NCBI RefSeq assembly: GCF_000429985.1
Contig: NZ_AUCX01000015.1
Span: 1-64,000, forward strand
Direction of reading: 5' to 3'
DNA from: Maridesulfovibrio bastinii DSM 16055
GTDB taxonomy: Bacteria; Desulfobacterota; Desulfovibrionia; Desulfovibrionales; Desulfovibrionaceae
Length of the DNA: 64,000 nucleotides
Part shown: positions 46,266-55,260 of the stretch, in pieces
How positions within the stretch are numbered: the first letter of the stretch is position 1
How the letters are laid out: the number at the start of each line of letters is the position of its first letter
The notes under the pieces: model-generated
Databases searched by the model: none
Seen by the model: the letters and a program-made list of their open reading frames with translations, nothing else
Told to the model about the DNA's origin: nothing
Program-made: the position numbers and the translations under genes

Positions 46266-46475
46266 TTAAATAACGATATTAGGGTAACTAAATTCTTCAG
46301 CTACACACGCGTACTTGATATTTTTTTCCATTGCTTTTGCAGCTTCAAGCGAACGTGATGAAGTGGGAGATACTCCATCTTGCCTATTTTCATAGGTAAG
46401 CATCCTTGAAGATCTTCTCCTCCAGACTTGTTGTTTTGAGGCTCTCATCTTCATTATTTTTATTTTTTTTGACAT
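46266..46475 (-). CDS. Small basic protein or leader ORF (69 aa)
   Basis: 69 residues, lysine/arginine-rich N-terminus (MSKKIKIMKMRASK, VWRRRSSRML), then a polar middle and EEFSYPNIV. No known family. The ORF is immediately followed by an intrinsic terminator and then by the peptidase-MBL operon, which argues that it is real or at least transcribed. A purine-rich GAGAATGAG precedes the start. It could be a regulator, a toxin-like peptide or a leader. Confidence 0.5.
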   Translation of the reverse strand: MSKKIKIMKMRASKQQVWRRRSSRMLTYENRQDGVSPTSSRSLEAAKAMEKNIKYACVAEEFSYPNIVI

Positions 46476-46888
46476 TGGCTCATTCTCTTAAAATTTTTTG
46501 TAAAAAGATCATCTACAGTATAACAGTATAACTTGCAATATTTTTTATTGTCTCAATTATCACTTCTTTGAAGATAAAATAGAATAGAAAATATCTAAAA
46601 TTTATCTAGATGATTTTTAACCTAAGTTTGTTATAAAGTCAATAATAGAGCTGAGATTGTCTAACTAGAATGAGATAATAGTAAAATATATTTATATTGA
46701 AATAGGTAAAACGTAAAAAGTATATTATTTACGTTTAGCATCCCGTGCTTGGGATTCGACCATAAGTTAGGTTAAATTATACGAACCATGCGGTGTAGGC
46801 AGGACAGCGTGACCGACTACCATGATCTTAACTACTTGCCCAAGGCCAGGGTGTAAAATAGTGGTAGTTCCCAATAACACATTTATAA

Positions 46889-47183
46889 TTGCTTGATTAT
46901 GTCAATCAACTTCAGCAGAGTTCTTTTACTCCGCTCCCGGACACTGGATAAAATTTTGAAAAGTTGGAAAGATGAAGTAGCCCGGACGTTTCGTTACAGC
47001 CAATAAAAGGAACAATCGAAGGATTTCATCATAAAATAGAGCTTATTCATAGGCGGGAATACGTATTTTGTAACTTCAAAAATCATCGGCTACGTGTACA
47101 AGGTTTGTGCGGCTAGTCGAGATAAAAATCAATAGCTGTAATTTTGATCATTCGGAATGTGTCTACTTCCTTTAGTGTAGACC
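46889..47183 (+). pseudogene. Decayed ISL3-type transposase 3' end
   Basis: Bases 46889-47183 align with 1-295 of the window (shared blocks such as CAATCAACTTCAGCAGAG and GAAGGATTTCATC). The reading frame has a stop after about 20 codons (GGATAA), another TAA after TACAGCCAA, and frameshifts. The tail reads EGFHHKIELIHRREY then LRVQGLCG. It is an old copy of the same insertion sequence, without the tandem duplication. The 400 nt before it (46476-46888) hold no gene I can support. Confidence 0.85.
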
Positions 47184-47306
47184 TCTTATGGTTGACTATA
47201 GTTGCAGGAATAATGGCGAACAAGATTATTATTAGGTAACGCTTATTGAATGGCAATGGGTACGTGGCAAGTGTTACATTTTGAAAAGTTATGAGTACAA
47301 ATTAAA

Positions 47307-48653
47307 CTAGTTAAATCTAAACCCTAATTTCAGTGCTGCCCCGACTCCGTCATGGCTGAAATCCACTCCATATAGTTCGAACCAGCTTCTTGTATAGTCC
47401 GCTTCCATTCCAAGATACAGTGAATCTGTAATATCGTAGTCTACACCGGCAAAGCCTTCTATGGTCGGTCCGGAGGCACTTTCTGAGGTTATTTCACTTT
47501 CTACGAAATAAGAAGCTCCAAATCCGAACCCTGCATAGGGGTGGATATCTCCTTTGTTTTTTCTAATGGTCAGTCGGCCGATAAAGTCGTATGCATCGAG
47601 GGTAAAATCTCCCTCTCCGTATCCGTCAATCTTTACGTTGGAGGATTGCTGTCTGTAACGAAGCAGCAACCCGGTCGTAAACCAGTCTGCAAGGAAACCG
47701 TCTTCCCAAAAATTTATTCCTGTAAGGAGGCCGCTGCCAGTTCCAGCATAACCGCTGACACCGTCCGCATCGAAATCTAGTCCTCCTGCATTGTAGCCGA
47801 GTATGACATCCATCCTGTATTTTGTGCCTTGGCAATCTGACTTTTTTGTAGAGCTATCCCGCGAATTTTCGGATACAAGAGCTAAATTATCGGTTTGAGC
47901 GCTTGTCTTTGACTGATACGCTGGGGAGTTAACGTAATTATCTGCTGCGAAATCTCTTTGATTGTCTTGCGGATGATATTTTTCAGGGGAAGTTATTATC
48001 TGCTTTTTCCCCTGAACTGTCTCAGGAGGGATGCCGTTATTTGCCCGATGAACTTTAACTAAACGTTTTATTTTTCTCTTCCTGTTATTCCAAAAGCCGA
48101 GAGCACTGCTTGGGTCTTTTTCTTCAACCTCAATATAATATTCTGTCGTGGAACTTTTTGGTTCAGTGGCGGGACTAATATTACTCACATATCTTAGCTT
48201 AACTGTCTCAACATTTGATGAAGCTGTAGTTATCTTTTGTGGAAGACGCTCTACATATACCGGTGTCCTGCTATATTTAAATTTATTGATATGCATAGAG
48301 CCTGCGTCATTCACTTTCATGATTTTCTGGGTAACAAGCAGGTCATTTAAGCATCTGCCATTGATAATTACATTTGCGATGACCTCACCTTCCTGGGTGG
48401 TTCCATCTTCAAAAACTGTAGCGGTCCTGGACAAAGCCAGATTGCAGGCGTCTAAAGTTGCCTTGGCGTAACTTTCCGCAGAGGTGTCTTCCGGGAAGGT
48501 TATGTTTTCCAGTTTAACTGTAGTAGGGCGTCCGTCCTTTAAGATGACATACGATTGGGCATTGTTAACTTTGATAACTTTCCCTTTCCATGAAGCATGG
48601 GATATTTCAGGCAGCAGAAGAGATAATATGAATAGCAGGTAGATTATTTTCAC
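47307..48653 (-). CDS. SNase-like domain fused to an outer-membrane beta-barrel
   Basis: 448 residues. Signal peptide (IIYLLFILSLLLPEISHA), then an OB-fold resembling staphylococcal nuclease (about 22-120; WKGKVIKVNNAQSYVILKDG, PTTVKLENITFP), a low-complexity linker (about 180-265), then a beta-barrel domain of about 180 residues (MDVILGYNAGGLDFD, PYAGFGFGASYF, LYLGMEADYTRSWFEL) ending in phenylalanine-rich LKLGFRFN, the outer-membrane insertion signal. The nuclease catalytic residues are not evident, so activity is doubtful. GTG start. Export and barrel insertion are supported; the role is unknown. Confidence 0.72.
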   Translation of the reverse strand: MKIIYLLFILSLLLPEISHASWKGKVIKVNNAQSYVILKDGRPTTVKLENITFPEDTSAESYAKATLDACNLALSRTATVFEDGTTQEGEVIANVIINGRCLNDLLVTQKIMKVNDAGSMHINKFKYSRTPVYVERLPQKITTASSNVETVKLRYVSNISPATEPKSSTTEYYIEVEEKDPSSALGFWNNRKRKIKRLVKVHRANNGIPPETVQGKKQIITSPEKYHPQDNQRDFAADNYVNSPAYQSKTSAQTDNLALVSENSRDSSTKKSDCQGTKYRMDVILGYNAGGLDFDADGVSGYAGTGSGLLTGINFWEDGFLADWFTTGLLLRYRQQSSNVKIDGYGEGDFTLDAYDFIGRLTIRKNKGDIHPYAGFGFGASYFVESEITSESASGPTIEGFAGVDYDITDSLYLGMEADYTRSWFELYGVDFSHDGVGAALKLGFRFN

Positions 48654-48904
48654 TTTTGAAAAACCCCTTTTGTTTCAGGAGTTTTATCGGTGGTGTTATA
48701 GGAAACTTTATGTTTATGAGATGCTTTTATTAATTAAATAAGTTCAATTTGATATGTTCTAGGCTTTTAGAGCCGACGCTGTAATGGCTAGATGGTATTT
48801 GGATGCTGAGGACAGAATTAAACTTTAAAAAGCAGCTTTTAATTTCTACGATTGTAGGTCCGAAAATCCGGTTTCTTTGAGGGGGATATCTGGAAGGCAT
48901 GAAA

Positions 48905-48932
48905 AAAGGGTTACACTTGCGTGTAACCCTTT
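48905..48932 (-). terminator. Terminator of the displaced tRNA-Asp gene
   Basis: AAAGGGTTACAC and GTGTAACCCTTT with a TTGC loop, T run on the minus strand. It lies 9 nt 3' of the tRNA-Asp fragment, as a tRNA terminator would, showing a full tRNA gene once stood here. Confidence 0.88.
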
Positions 48933-48940
48933 GAACTTTC

Positions 48941-48985
48941 TGGCGGAGTCGAAGGGACTCGAACCCTCGGCCTCCGGCGTGACAG
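48941..48985 (-). other. att site: 3' half of tRNA-Asp (genomic-island left end)
   Basis: These 45 nt equal 571-615, the 3' part of tRNA-Asp from the anticodon loop to CCA. Beyond 48985 the tRNA sequence stops abruptly. Because the tRNA 3' end points left, the inserted DNA lies to the right, and the intact tRNA-Asp should be at the far end of the island. Crossover in a tRNA anticodon-to-3' segment is typical of tyrosine recombinases. Confidence 0.88.
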
Positions 48986-49034
48986 AGTGCCAGCTGAATA
49001 AAAGATTCAAGTACTTTAACCGTTTATATCATTC

Positions 49035-49092
49035 ATCTGACACATTATTTTCATTGTTTTCACCTAGAAATGTGTCCGATGATGTGTCCGAT
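49035..49092. promoter_or_regulatory. Possible integrase arm-type repeats next to att
   Basis: TGTGTCCGAT occurs at 49071-49080 and 49083-49092, and once inverted with one mismatch at 49035-49044. Short repeats close to an att site are the usual layout of arm-type integrase or excisionase sites. The role is inferred. Confidence 0.4.
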
Positions 49093-49200
49093 TTTTAACA
49101 CGTTGAAATTACAGGTGCTTTAGGATAACCGCCTGCCAGCCAGCGAAGCACCAGTGTTAATAGTCTTTGACTATCCTCAAATCTGTAGTGAGTTGTCCTA

Positions 49201-50787
49201 CTAATCAATCCAACCGAATTTTAGTCGATCATAAATAGTCACAAGTTTTCGGTAGAGTGAGCGATATGAAGATTCTTTTGATCTCCATTCTTCGTAGGTT
49301 TTAAGAAATGCTTTTAATTCTTCCAAATCAATTTCGTCAGGCTTTAAATGAGGAATAACCATTGCGGCTTTTTGTGGCGAATATTTTTGTACTATATCTG
49401 ACAAAGATAATCCTTCAGCAGCCTTTGAATAAGCTTGAGTTTGGTAATGGAATTCTTCAAAAGCTCTGTCATATGCCTTGTCTAATTCAAAGTCTGAAGC
49501 ACGGTACTGTTCTTCATTTGTAATACCAAGCATGCATAAATATTTGAATATGGGGGTGTATGGTGACCTTTTTAAATGAAAGCATATAGCCCCTTTAACG
49601 AGTTCTCCAGTATCATCAAATTTTGAACTGTCGTCAGGTGATGTTAATATGTCTTCAAGGATTTCATCAATCTCTATAAGATTATACCCTTTTTGAGTTG
49701 CTTGAGCTTCAATACCTTTGTCATGAAGTTCTTTCACGCCAACCCCGACAACGAATTCAATGTTTTTGTTGTCTTCTATATCGTCAAAGTCTGAGACAAA
49801 GATGCGCTTTTCTGGTTCACTTGATTTTGCGATTTCATATATTTCTTCTTTCAGAAATCTCAATATCTTCGCAGGAACCTTTCTTTTAATGCTATTAATT
49901 GCATCATAAACAATACCAAAGTCATCAGTAGTAACTGTGGTCAGTGGAACGTGATGGTCATGAACTTTGACTCTTGTTGCTTCAATCCCTTCATTTCTTC
50001 CCTTACCGCACCGTTGAACAAGAATTAGGTTGTTTCTTAATCTCTCTTGGACGCCATCACCTAAACAGCGGGCCAGACTTTCAATTATATTAAGTATGTT
50101 CTCATCTTGGAGGCTGTAACCTATGAAGACTACCGGGTGTTCAATCAAAAAAGTAACTAATTTTGCTGCCAGGTATGCGTAGTTGCTTTCGAACTCAGCG
50201 TAATCATTGTTTGTTAGGACTAGACTGTCGGGATTTTTGATACATCCGTGAATTTTATATATTTCACCTACACCATATGGGTTTGCGACAACTATCTCAT
50301 CTTGTCCAACATATGTTGAATACTCAGGAAAAATATCTTCAAGATAACAATCCCAATTGGTTGTTATTATGGCATCTACGCTTAAGCCTTCAAGCTTCTG
50401 TATTTCATCTGGATGAGGGCTTTCAAATGTTCCATTGTCATACTCTTGCGATATGAATTCAGAGATAAAATATTTAAGTACACCTTCTTTTGAATGTATC
50501 TCTTTATTTGCTAATATGCTTGACATCATTGGGTCAGACCAAGCGTGTTCAAAAAAGTCATCAGACATTAGTGAAGCAACTTGTGGAAGGTTTCCATTCG
50601 CCGACGATAGATAGTACTTATATGGTTTAATATTTTCACAAAATCTCTCAAGTAGACCATTCCAGCTAGGGAGTCCAAGGTACCGCTGAGAAAATCCTGA
50701 ACCAACGAACAGGAATGGAGGAGCAGTCGCAGACGAGAGTTGATGCTTTAGTTGCGCTAATAAATCGTCTTTATAGTCATCATTCAT
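49201..50787 (-). CDS. SIR2-domain protein (probable NAD-consuming defence effector)
   Basis: 528 residues. N-terminal SIR2_2-type domain: FLFVGSGFSQRYLGLPSW is the NAD-binding loop, IITTNWDCYLE and IYKIHGCIKNP the catalytic region with its histidine, then PVVFIGYSLQDENI. The ~230-residue C-terminal part has no recognised domain. SIR2 proteins of this type in defence islands deplete NAD+ on phage infection; here that is inferred from fold and location. It sits at the island edge, 212 nt downstream of hsdR. The start follows AGAGGAT. Confidence 0.85.
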   Translation of the reverse strand: MNDDYKDDLLAQLKHQLSSATAPPFLFVGSGFSQRYLGLPSWNGLLERFCENIKPYKYYLSSANGNLPQVASLMSDDFFEHAWSDPMMSSILANKEIHSKEGVLKYFISEFISQEYDNGTFESPHPDEIQKLEGLSVDAIITTNWDCYLEDIFPEYSTYVGQDEIVVANPYGVGEIYKIHGCIKNPDSLVLTNNDYAEFESNYAYLAAKLVTFLIEHPVVFIGYSLQDENILNIIESLARCLGDGVQERLRNNLILVQRCGKGRNEGIEATRVKVHDHHVPLTTVTTDDFGIVYDAINSIKRKVPAKILRFLKEEIYEIAKSSEPEKRIFVSDFDDIEDNKNIEFVVGVGVKELHDKGIEAQATQKGYNLIEIDEILEDILTSPDDSSKFDDTGELVKGAICFHLKRSPYTPIFKYLCMLGITNEEQYRASDFELDKAYDRAFEEFHYQTQAYSKAAEGLSLSDIVQKYSPQKAAMVIPHLKPDEIDLEELKAFLKTYEEWRSKESSYRSLYRKLVTIYDRLKFGWID

Positions 50788-50999
50788 AATTGATCCTCTA
50801 CAAGAAATGGAAAACTATTTCGAATATCCAAAGAGGCAACAACAAGCGTCCTCTTTAAACAACCCTCAAAGAATTTCAATTGACCGGAATTATGAACAAG
50901 GTCCTCAGAAAACTAATTTTCGTTACCCTAATCCAATATACCTTCCAGTTCATCTAAGCTTTGGCATACTACGTTTGGCAATCTGATTTTGATCCTTTT

Positions 51000-53966
51000 C
51001 TACCCACCATTCGCTAATTCATGAATTTCATCAGCTGAGAAATGAGCCAAGAGTCTTGCAATCGTTGAATCAAATGTTCTTTCGAATGCTTTGTCGTTTG
51101 CGTAGCTTTTGTATAAGTCCAGTTCCCGTTTTCTTTCCGAGTTAACGGCAAGTTTGATGAGCTTCTTGAGTGCTAACTCGCTATTCTGCTGATCCGGGTT
51201 ATTGGCGACTTGTTCAGCGTATTTGGGATTATTCACAACGTGCCGGGCGATGTTGATCAGTTTGATCTTCTGCTCTTCCGGTGTTGCGTCCCAGCCATCG
51301 AAATGACGTTCGTTGAATATCTTGATGATTTCATCCAGCGCGTCCAGTTCTTCAACTCCGTGCATGCCTCTTGGTGTCGGGTTCTGCGGCGGGAGTTCAG
51401 ATTCTTCCGGGTCCAAATCGATCTTTGAGCCTAGTTTGCTCCGCTGTAATCCATAGGTTGAAAGATCAACACTATTCAGCAATTCATCAATCTGATCGTC
51501 TTCCGGGTTATTGACTTTGAGCTTGGGGATTAAAAACTTCAGAAACCAGTGCAACATCTCCCATTCCATGTTTTCGAAAGGAATGATGCTGGCTACCTGA
51601 GAATAAATTTTTACGAACTGCTTTGCCTTGATCTTGAAGTCAATTTTTTCATCGTCATCAAAGTCTTCTTCAAAGCGTTTCACCACTGTATCGAGAATCG
51701 GTGAAAGCTGATCAGCATCAGCTTCCTCAAAGAAGAGCTTGTTGAACTCCTCAACTTCATCCGATTCATATACTCCGGTGATGTCTAGCTGTTCTTTGAT
51801 GTCGTGCAGGACATTAACATCCGTAGGCTCAGATAGTGATGTCGCAGTATAAAATGGGTCAAAAGCTTTCTTGATTTCGTCCACCGAGTTGAAGAAGTCG
51901 AGAACGAATGTGTCCTTTTTGCCCATCTTATCGTTGCAGCGATTCAGACGAGATAAAGTCTGCACCGCCATAACGCTTTGGAGTCGCTTATCCACGTACA
52001 TTGTATGGAGAAGAGGTTCGTCAAAGCCTGTCTGAAATTTGTTAGCAACAACCAGAATCTTGTAATCATCCGTCTTGAACTTCTCAGCTATCTCGCCTCC
52101 GGGAAATCCGTTCAGTGAATCTTCAGTATGTTTCACACCGTCCACTGTTTTATCGCCGGAAAAAGCTACAATTGCACCGAAGCCCATGTTTCGCTCTTTC
52201 AACTCTTTTCGGATAGCAAAGAAATAGCGGATCGCGCTCTTGATGGACTGCGTAACCACCATAGCCTTGGCCTTGCCCTTGAGTTTCTTCTTCTGCCATA
52301 CGGAGCTGATGAAGTGGTCCACCATGACTTTGGCTTTAGCTTCAATGGTATCGGGGTGTGTTTCGACAAATGCTTTGAGCTTCCGCTGGGCTTTTGATTT
52401 GTCGAAGATCGGGTTGTCCTCTATGGACTTATGGATTTTGTAGTAGCTCTTATAGGTCGTGTAGTTGGCGAGAACGTCCAGAATAAAGCCTTCTTCGATG
52501 GCTTGGCGCATAGAGTATAGTTGGAAGGGATTGAACTTCCCGTCCCTATCCTGAGTCCCGAACTTCTCAAGCGTTGCCGACTTCGGCGTTGCGGTGAACG
52601 CGAAATAGGAAGCATTGTCATTCATGCGCCGTCCTTTCATGGCAGCAAGTATCTTGTCCTGCCAATCCAGCTCTTCTCCATTCTCTTGTTCTCCCAGACT
52701 TGTATTCATCAAGTCTGCTGACCTTCCACTCTGGGAGGAGTGTGCTTCATCAATGAGCACCGCGAAATTTTTTTCGGAAAGGTCTTCAATGCCTTCCACA
52801 ATGTAGGGAAACTTCTGAACTGTGGTGATGATAAGCTTCTTGCCCTTCTCAAGATTGTCTTTGAGTTCTCGTGAGCTGAAGGCTGGAGCAACAATGTTTT
52901 TGACTTCCGCAAACTGCTTAATGTTGTCGCGTATCTGCTTATCCAACACCTTGCGGTCCGTAACCACGATCACGGAATCGAAAATGTTGTTCACCCCGTC
53001 TTGATCGTAAAGTTCAACAAGCTGATATGCCAGCCATGTAATGGAATTTGATTTGCCTGATCCTGCCGAGTGCTGGATTAGGTAGCAGCTACCAACTCCC
53101 TGAGCTTTCACATGGGCCAGAGCTTTTCGAACCACATCAAGCTGATGATAACGCGGGAAGAACAGCGTGCGGGTCTTCTTCCTCGTCTTCGGGTCTTTTT
53201 CTACGATTTCTTTGCTGAAGTGCTCGATAATATTGGTCAGGCTAAGTCTGGTAAGGACTTCTTCCCAAAGATATGCAGTCTTGTGTCCAAGCATGTTCGG
53301 CGGGTTGCCTTTACCGAAGTTCTGCCCTTTATTGAATGGCAGGAAGAAGGTCTTTGTTCCGTCAATCTTGGTAGCCATGAACACTTGGTCCGGGTCTACA
53401 GCAAAATGTACCAGACACCGCCTGAACTGGAACAATGTTTCTCTGGGATCACGGTCTTGGCAATACTGCTTCTTGGCGTGATTAACATTTTGCCCGGTCC
53501 AAGGGTTCTTCAACTCAAAAGTAGCAATTGGCAGCCCGTTGATGGAAAGCACCATATCTACCGACTTGAGCGGTTCGCTGACCGAGTAGTGGACCTGCCG
53601 GGTGATGGTGAATATATTCGAGTTGAAAAGCCTGACCACATCCGGGTTCAGGTCATTGTATGGAGCACGATAAAGAAGCGTCAGATGGGCATTGTCGATG
53701 GACAAACCTTTCTTGAGCACAGACAGAATCCCGTCCGCTTTGATCTTACGATCCAGCCTTTCAAGGACCATGCGTTGCCAATTGTGCTGTGAGGAAAGCT
53801 TGTCCAGCTCCTTGGGCTGGGTTGCCTCCAAGAATAGCCAGAAGACTTCGGTATCAAGTGCAAAGTGTGAATCAAAATTACCGGGATTCCCAGCTTCATA
53901 TCCATCAGCAAGGAATGCATTTTCAATATGACTTTCAAGAGCTTCTTCGTTGGTTTTGCTGGGCAT
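51000..53966 (-). CDS. hsdR: Type I restriction enzyme, R subunit
   Basis: 988 residues. The N-terminal PD-(D/E)xK nuclease domain has MVLSINGLPIATFELKNPW; the superfamily 2 motor has Walker A QHSAGSGKSNSITWLA, motif II VLIDEAHSSQSG, FTATPK, and a C-terminal helical domain. It translocates and cuts DNA that lacks host methylation, in complex with HsdM and HsdS. It is the last gene of hsdM-hsdS-hsdR, starting 8 nt after hsdS with AGGAG upstream. All key motifs are intact, so the enzyme should be active. Confidence 0.96.
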   Translation of the reverse strand: MPSKTNEEALESHIENAFLADGYEAGNPGNFDSHFALDTEVFWLFLEATQPKELDKLSSQHNWQRMVLERLDRKIKADGILSVLKKGLSIDNAHLTLLYRAPYNDLNPDVVRLFNSNIFTITRQVHYSVSEPLKSVDMVLSINGLPIATFELKNPWTGQNVNHAKKQYCQDRDPRETLFQFRRCLVHFAVDPDQVFMATKIDGTKTFFLPFNKGQNFGKGNPPNMLGHKTAYLWEEVLTRLSLTNIIEHFSKEIVEKDPKTRKKTRTLFFPRYHQLDVVRKALAHVKAQGVGSCYLIQHSAGSGKSNSITWLAYQLVELYDQDGVNNIFDSVIVVTDRKVLDKQIRDNIKQFAEVKNIVAPAFSSRELKDNLEKGKKLIITTVQKFPYIVEGIEDLSEKNFAVLIDEAHSSQSGRSADLMNTSLGEQENGEELDWQDKILAAMKGRRMNDNASYFAFTATPKSATLEKFGTQDRDGKFNPFQLYSMRQAIEEGFILDVLANYTTYKSYYKIHKSIEDNPIFDKSKAQRKLKAFVETHPDTIEAKAKVMVDHFISSVWQKKKLKGKAKAMVVTQSIKSAIRYFFAIRKELKERNMGFGAIVAFSGDKTVDGVKHTEDSLNGFPGGEIAEKFKTDDYKILVVANKFQTGFDEPLLHTMYVDKRLQSVMAVQTLSRLNRCNDKMGKKDTFVLDFFNSVDEIKKAFDPFYTATSLSEPTDVNVLHDIKEQLDITGVYESDEVEEFNKLFFEEADADQLSPILDTVVKRFEEDFDDDEKIDFKIKAKQFVKIYSQVASIIPFENMEWEMLHWFLKFLIPKLKVNNPEDDQIDELLNSVDLSTYGLQRSKLGSKIDLDPEESELPPQNPTPRGMHGVEELDALDEIIKIFNERHFDGWDATPEEQKIKLINIARHVVNNPKYAEQVANNPDQQNSELALKKLIKLAVNSERKRELDLYKSYANDKAFERTFDSTIARLLAHFSADEIHELANGG

Positions 53967-53974
53967 GGTGACTC

Positions 53975-55258
53975 CTAGACCTTTATTTTTCCTGTGACTG
54001 CTGAAGAGATTAGTGATTGTTTATATTCTTGTAAAAGATTGATTTGAGATTCATAGTTCAATGACAAAGAACTTTGCTCTTCTAATATTCGTTCAATATA
54101 TGACACAATATTAATTTGTTCTTCATGTGGAGGAATCGTAATCTGATTTGAGCCAACACTTTCAACATTTAAGTTCATTTGAGTGTTTTTTGTTGTTGAC
54201 CTAATAAATACATTTTTCATCGCAGTCATTGAGTAATATAAAAAATCTCTATCCATCATACTATGTGGCGAAAATCCTACAACACTATCTGGGAAGCAAG
54301 CGTCAAAATCAATAATTGCAACATCACCAATGTTTGCAGCAATTGTAATGACGACTGTGCCTGATGGGACGAGTGTTGAAACTCTCAATCCTTTTTCATT
54401 AAGTGTCTGCTTGAATGAGGTAACAAACTTTCCAGCTCGAGCGACATCTCCTGTTTGAATGAAAGGATATTCGCCATCATATAATCTTTGGTCATTGCGT
54501 GGTCGGTGTGTAAATTTACCTCTGAAAATTTTTGATGCATATTTTAACCTCTTCACCTCCCAATGCGCCGGAATCTCCCCAATCCATTCGACTCCGCTAT
54601 CTTTCATAGGCGCATCAGGGTTCAGACCTTTGGTCACCGCCTGATTGATGAGAATAGACTTCTGCTCTTGAAGCAACTCAATGAGCTTCTGCTTCTTGGC
54701 AATGGCTTCATTGATTTCGGCTGTTTTTTGGTCGAGGAAGGAGACTATACGTTCTTGTTCTGTTTTGGTTGGAATTGGAATGGTTATCTTCTTAAAATCT
54801 TCATATCTCAAATCCCATTGCCCAACCCTAACACCATAAGAAATGGCATTGTATACACCTACATACGTTTTTGACCGGAGCAGGTAATGTAAATATTTCG
54901 GATGAAAGTCCTCTTGGTTCGTCTTGCAGGTGATATAAGCAGGGCTGACGATTCCTTCGTGTTCACTCACACCCATTGAACCTTGCCATGCCTTCATTTT
55001 GTTGACTACAAGATCTCCGGGTTTCACAACTTTATATGCAGAGGTGTCTAAAGATGTCGCGTTGTGGTTGTCATCACGGGAATCCTTGGGAATGACTCCA
55101 TATTCACGGTAAACGGAAAGAACTTCTAGATCAGGTTGGTTCTTTTCGCTTTTCAAAGTGGTTGCGGCTCGAATACAATCACACTCCCAATGTTCAGGAA
55201 TCTCCCCAAGCCACGCAACACCACTATCTTTATATGAATCATATTTAGGCAGCTGCAT
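53975..55258 (-). CDS. hsdS: Type I restriction enzyme, specificity subunit
   Basis: 427 residues, two target-recognition domains each introduced by the same phrase: VAWLGEIPEHWE near residue 15 and VEWIGEIPAHWE near 223, each followed by a coiled-coil spacer (AEINEAIAKKQKLIELLQEQ after the first). It sets the split DNA target and dimerises with HsdM. Starts 2 nt after hsdM. Full length, so specificity should be functional; the recognised sequence cannot be predicted by eye. Confidence 0.95.
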   Translation of the reverse strand: MQLPKYDSYKDSGVAWLGEIPEHWECDCIRAATTLKSEKNQPDLEVLSVYREYGVIPKDSRDDNHNATSLDTSAYKVVKPGDLVVNKMKAWQGSMGVSEHEGIVSPAYITCKTNQEDFHPKYLHYLLRSKTYVGVYNAISYGVRVGQWDLRYEDFKKITIPIPTKTEQERIVSFLDQKTAEINEAIAKKQKLIELLQEQKSILINQAVTKGLNPDAPMKDSGVEWIGEIPAHWEVKRLKYASKIFRGKFTHRPRNDQRLYDGEYPFIQTGDVARAGKFVTSFKQTLNEKGLRVSTLVPSGTVVITIAANIGDVAIIDFDACFPDSVVGFSPHSMMDRDFLYYSMTAMKNVFIRSTTKNTQMNLNVESVGSNQITIPPHEEQINIVSYIERILEEQSSLSLNYESQINLLQEYKQSLISSAVTGKIKV

Positions 55259-55260
55259 CG

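Noticed and set aside
48877-49098. 73-codon plus-strand reading frame
   Set aside because: It reads through the tRNA-Asp fragment and terminator on the opposite strand; the protein is an artefact of that sequence.
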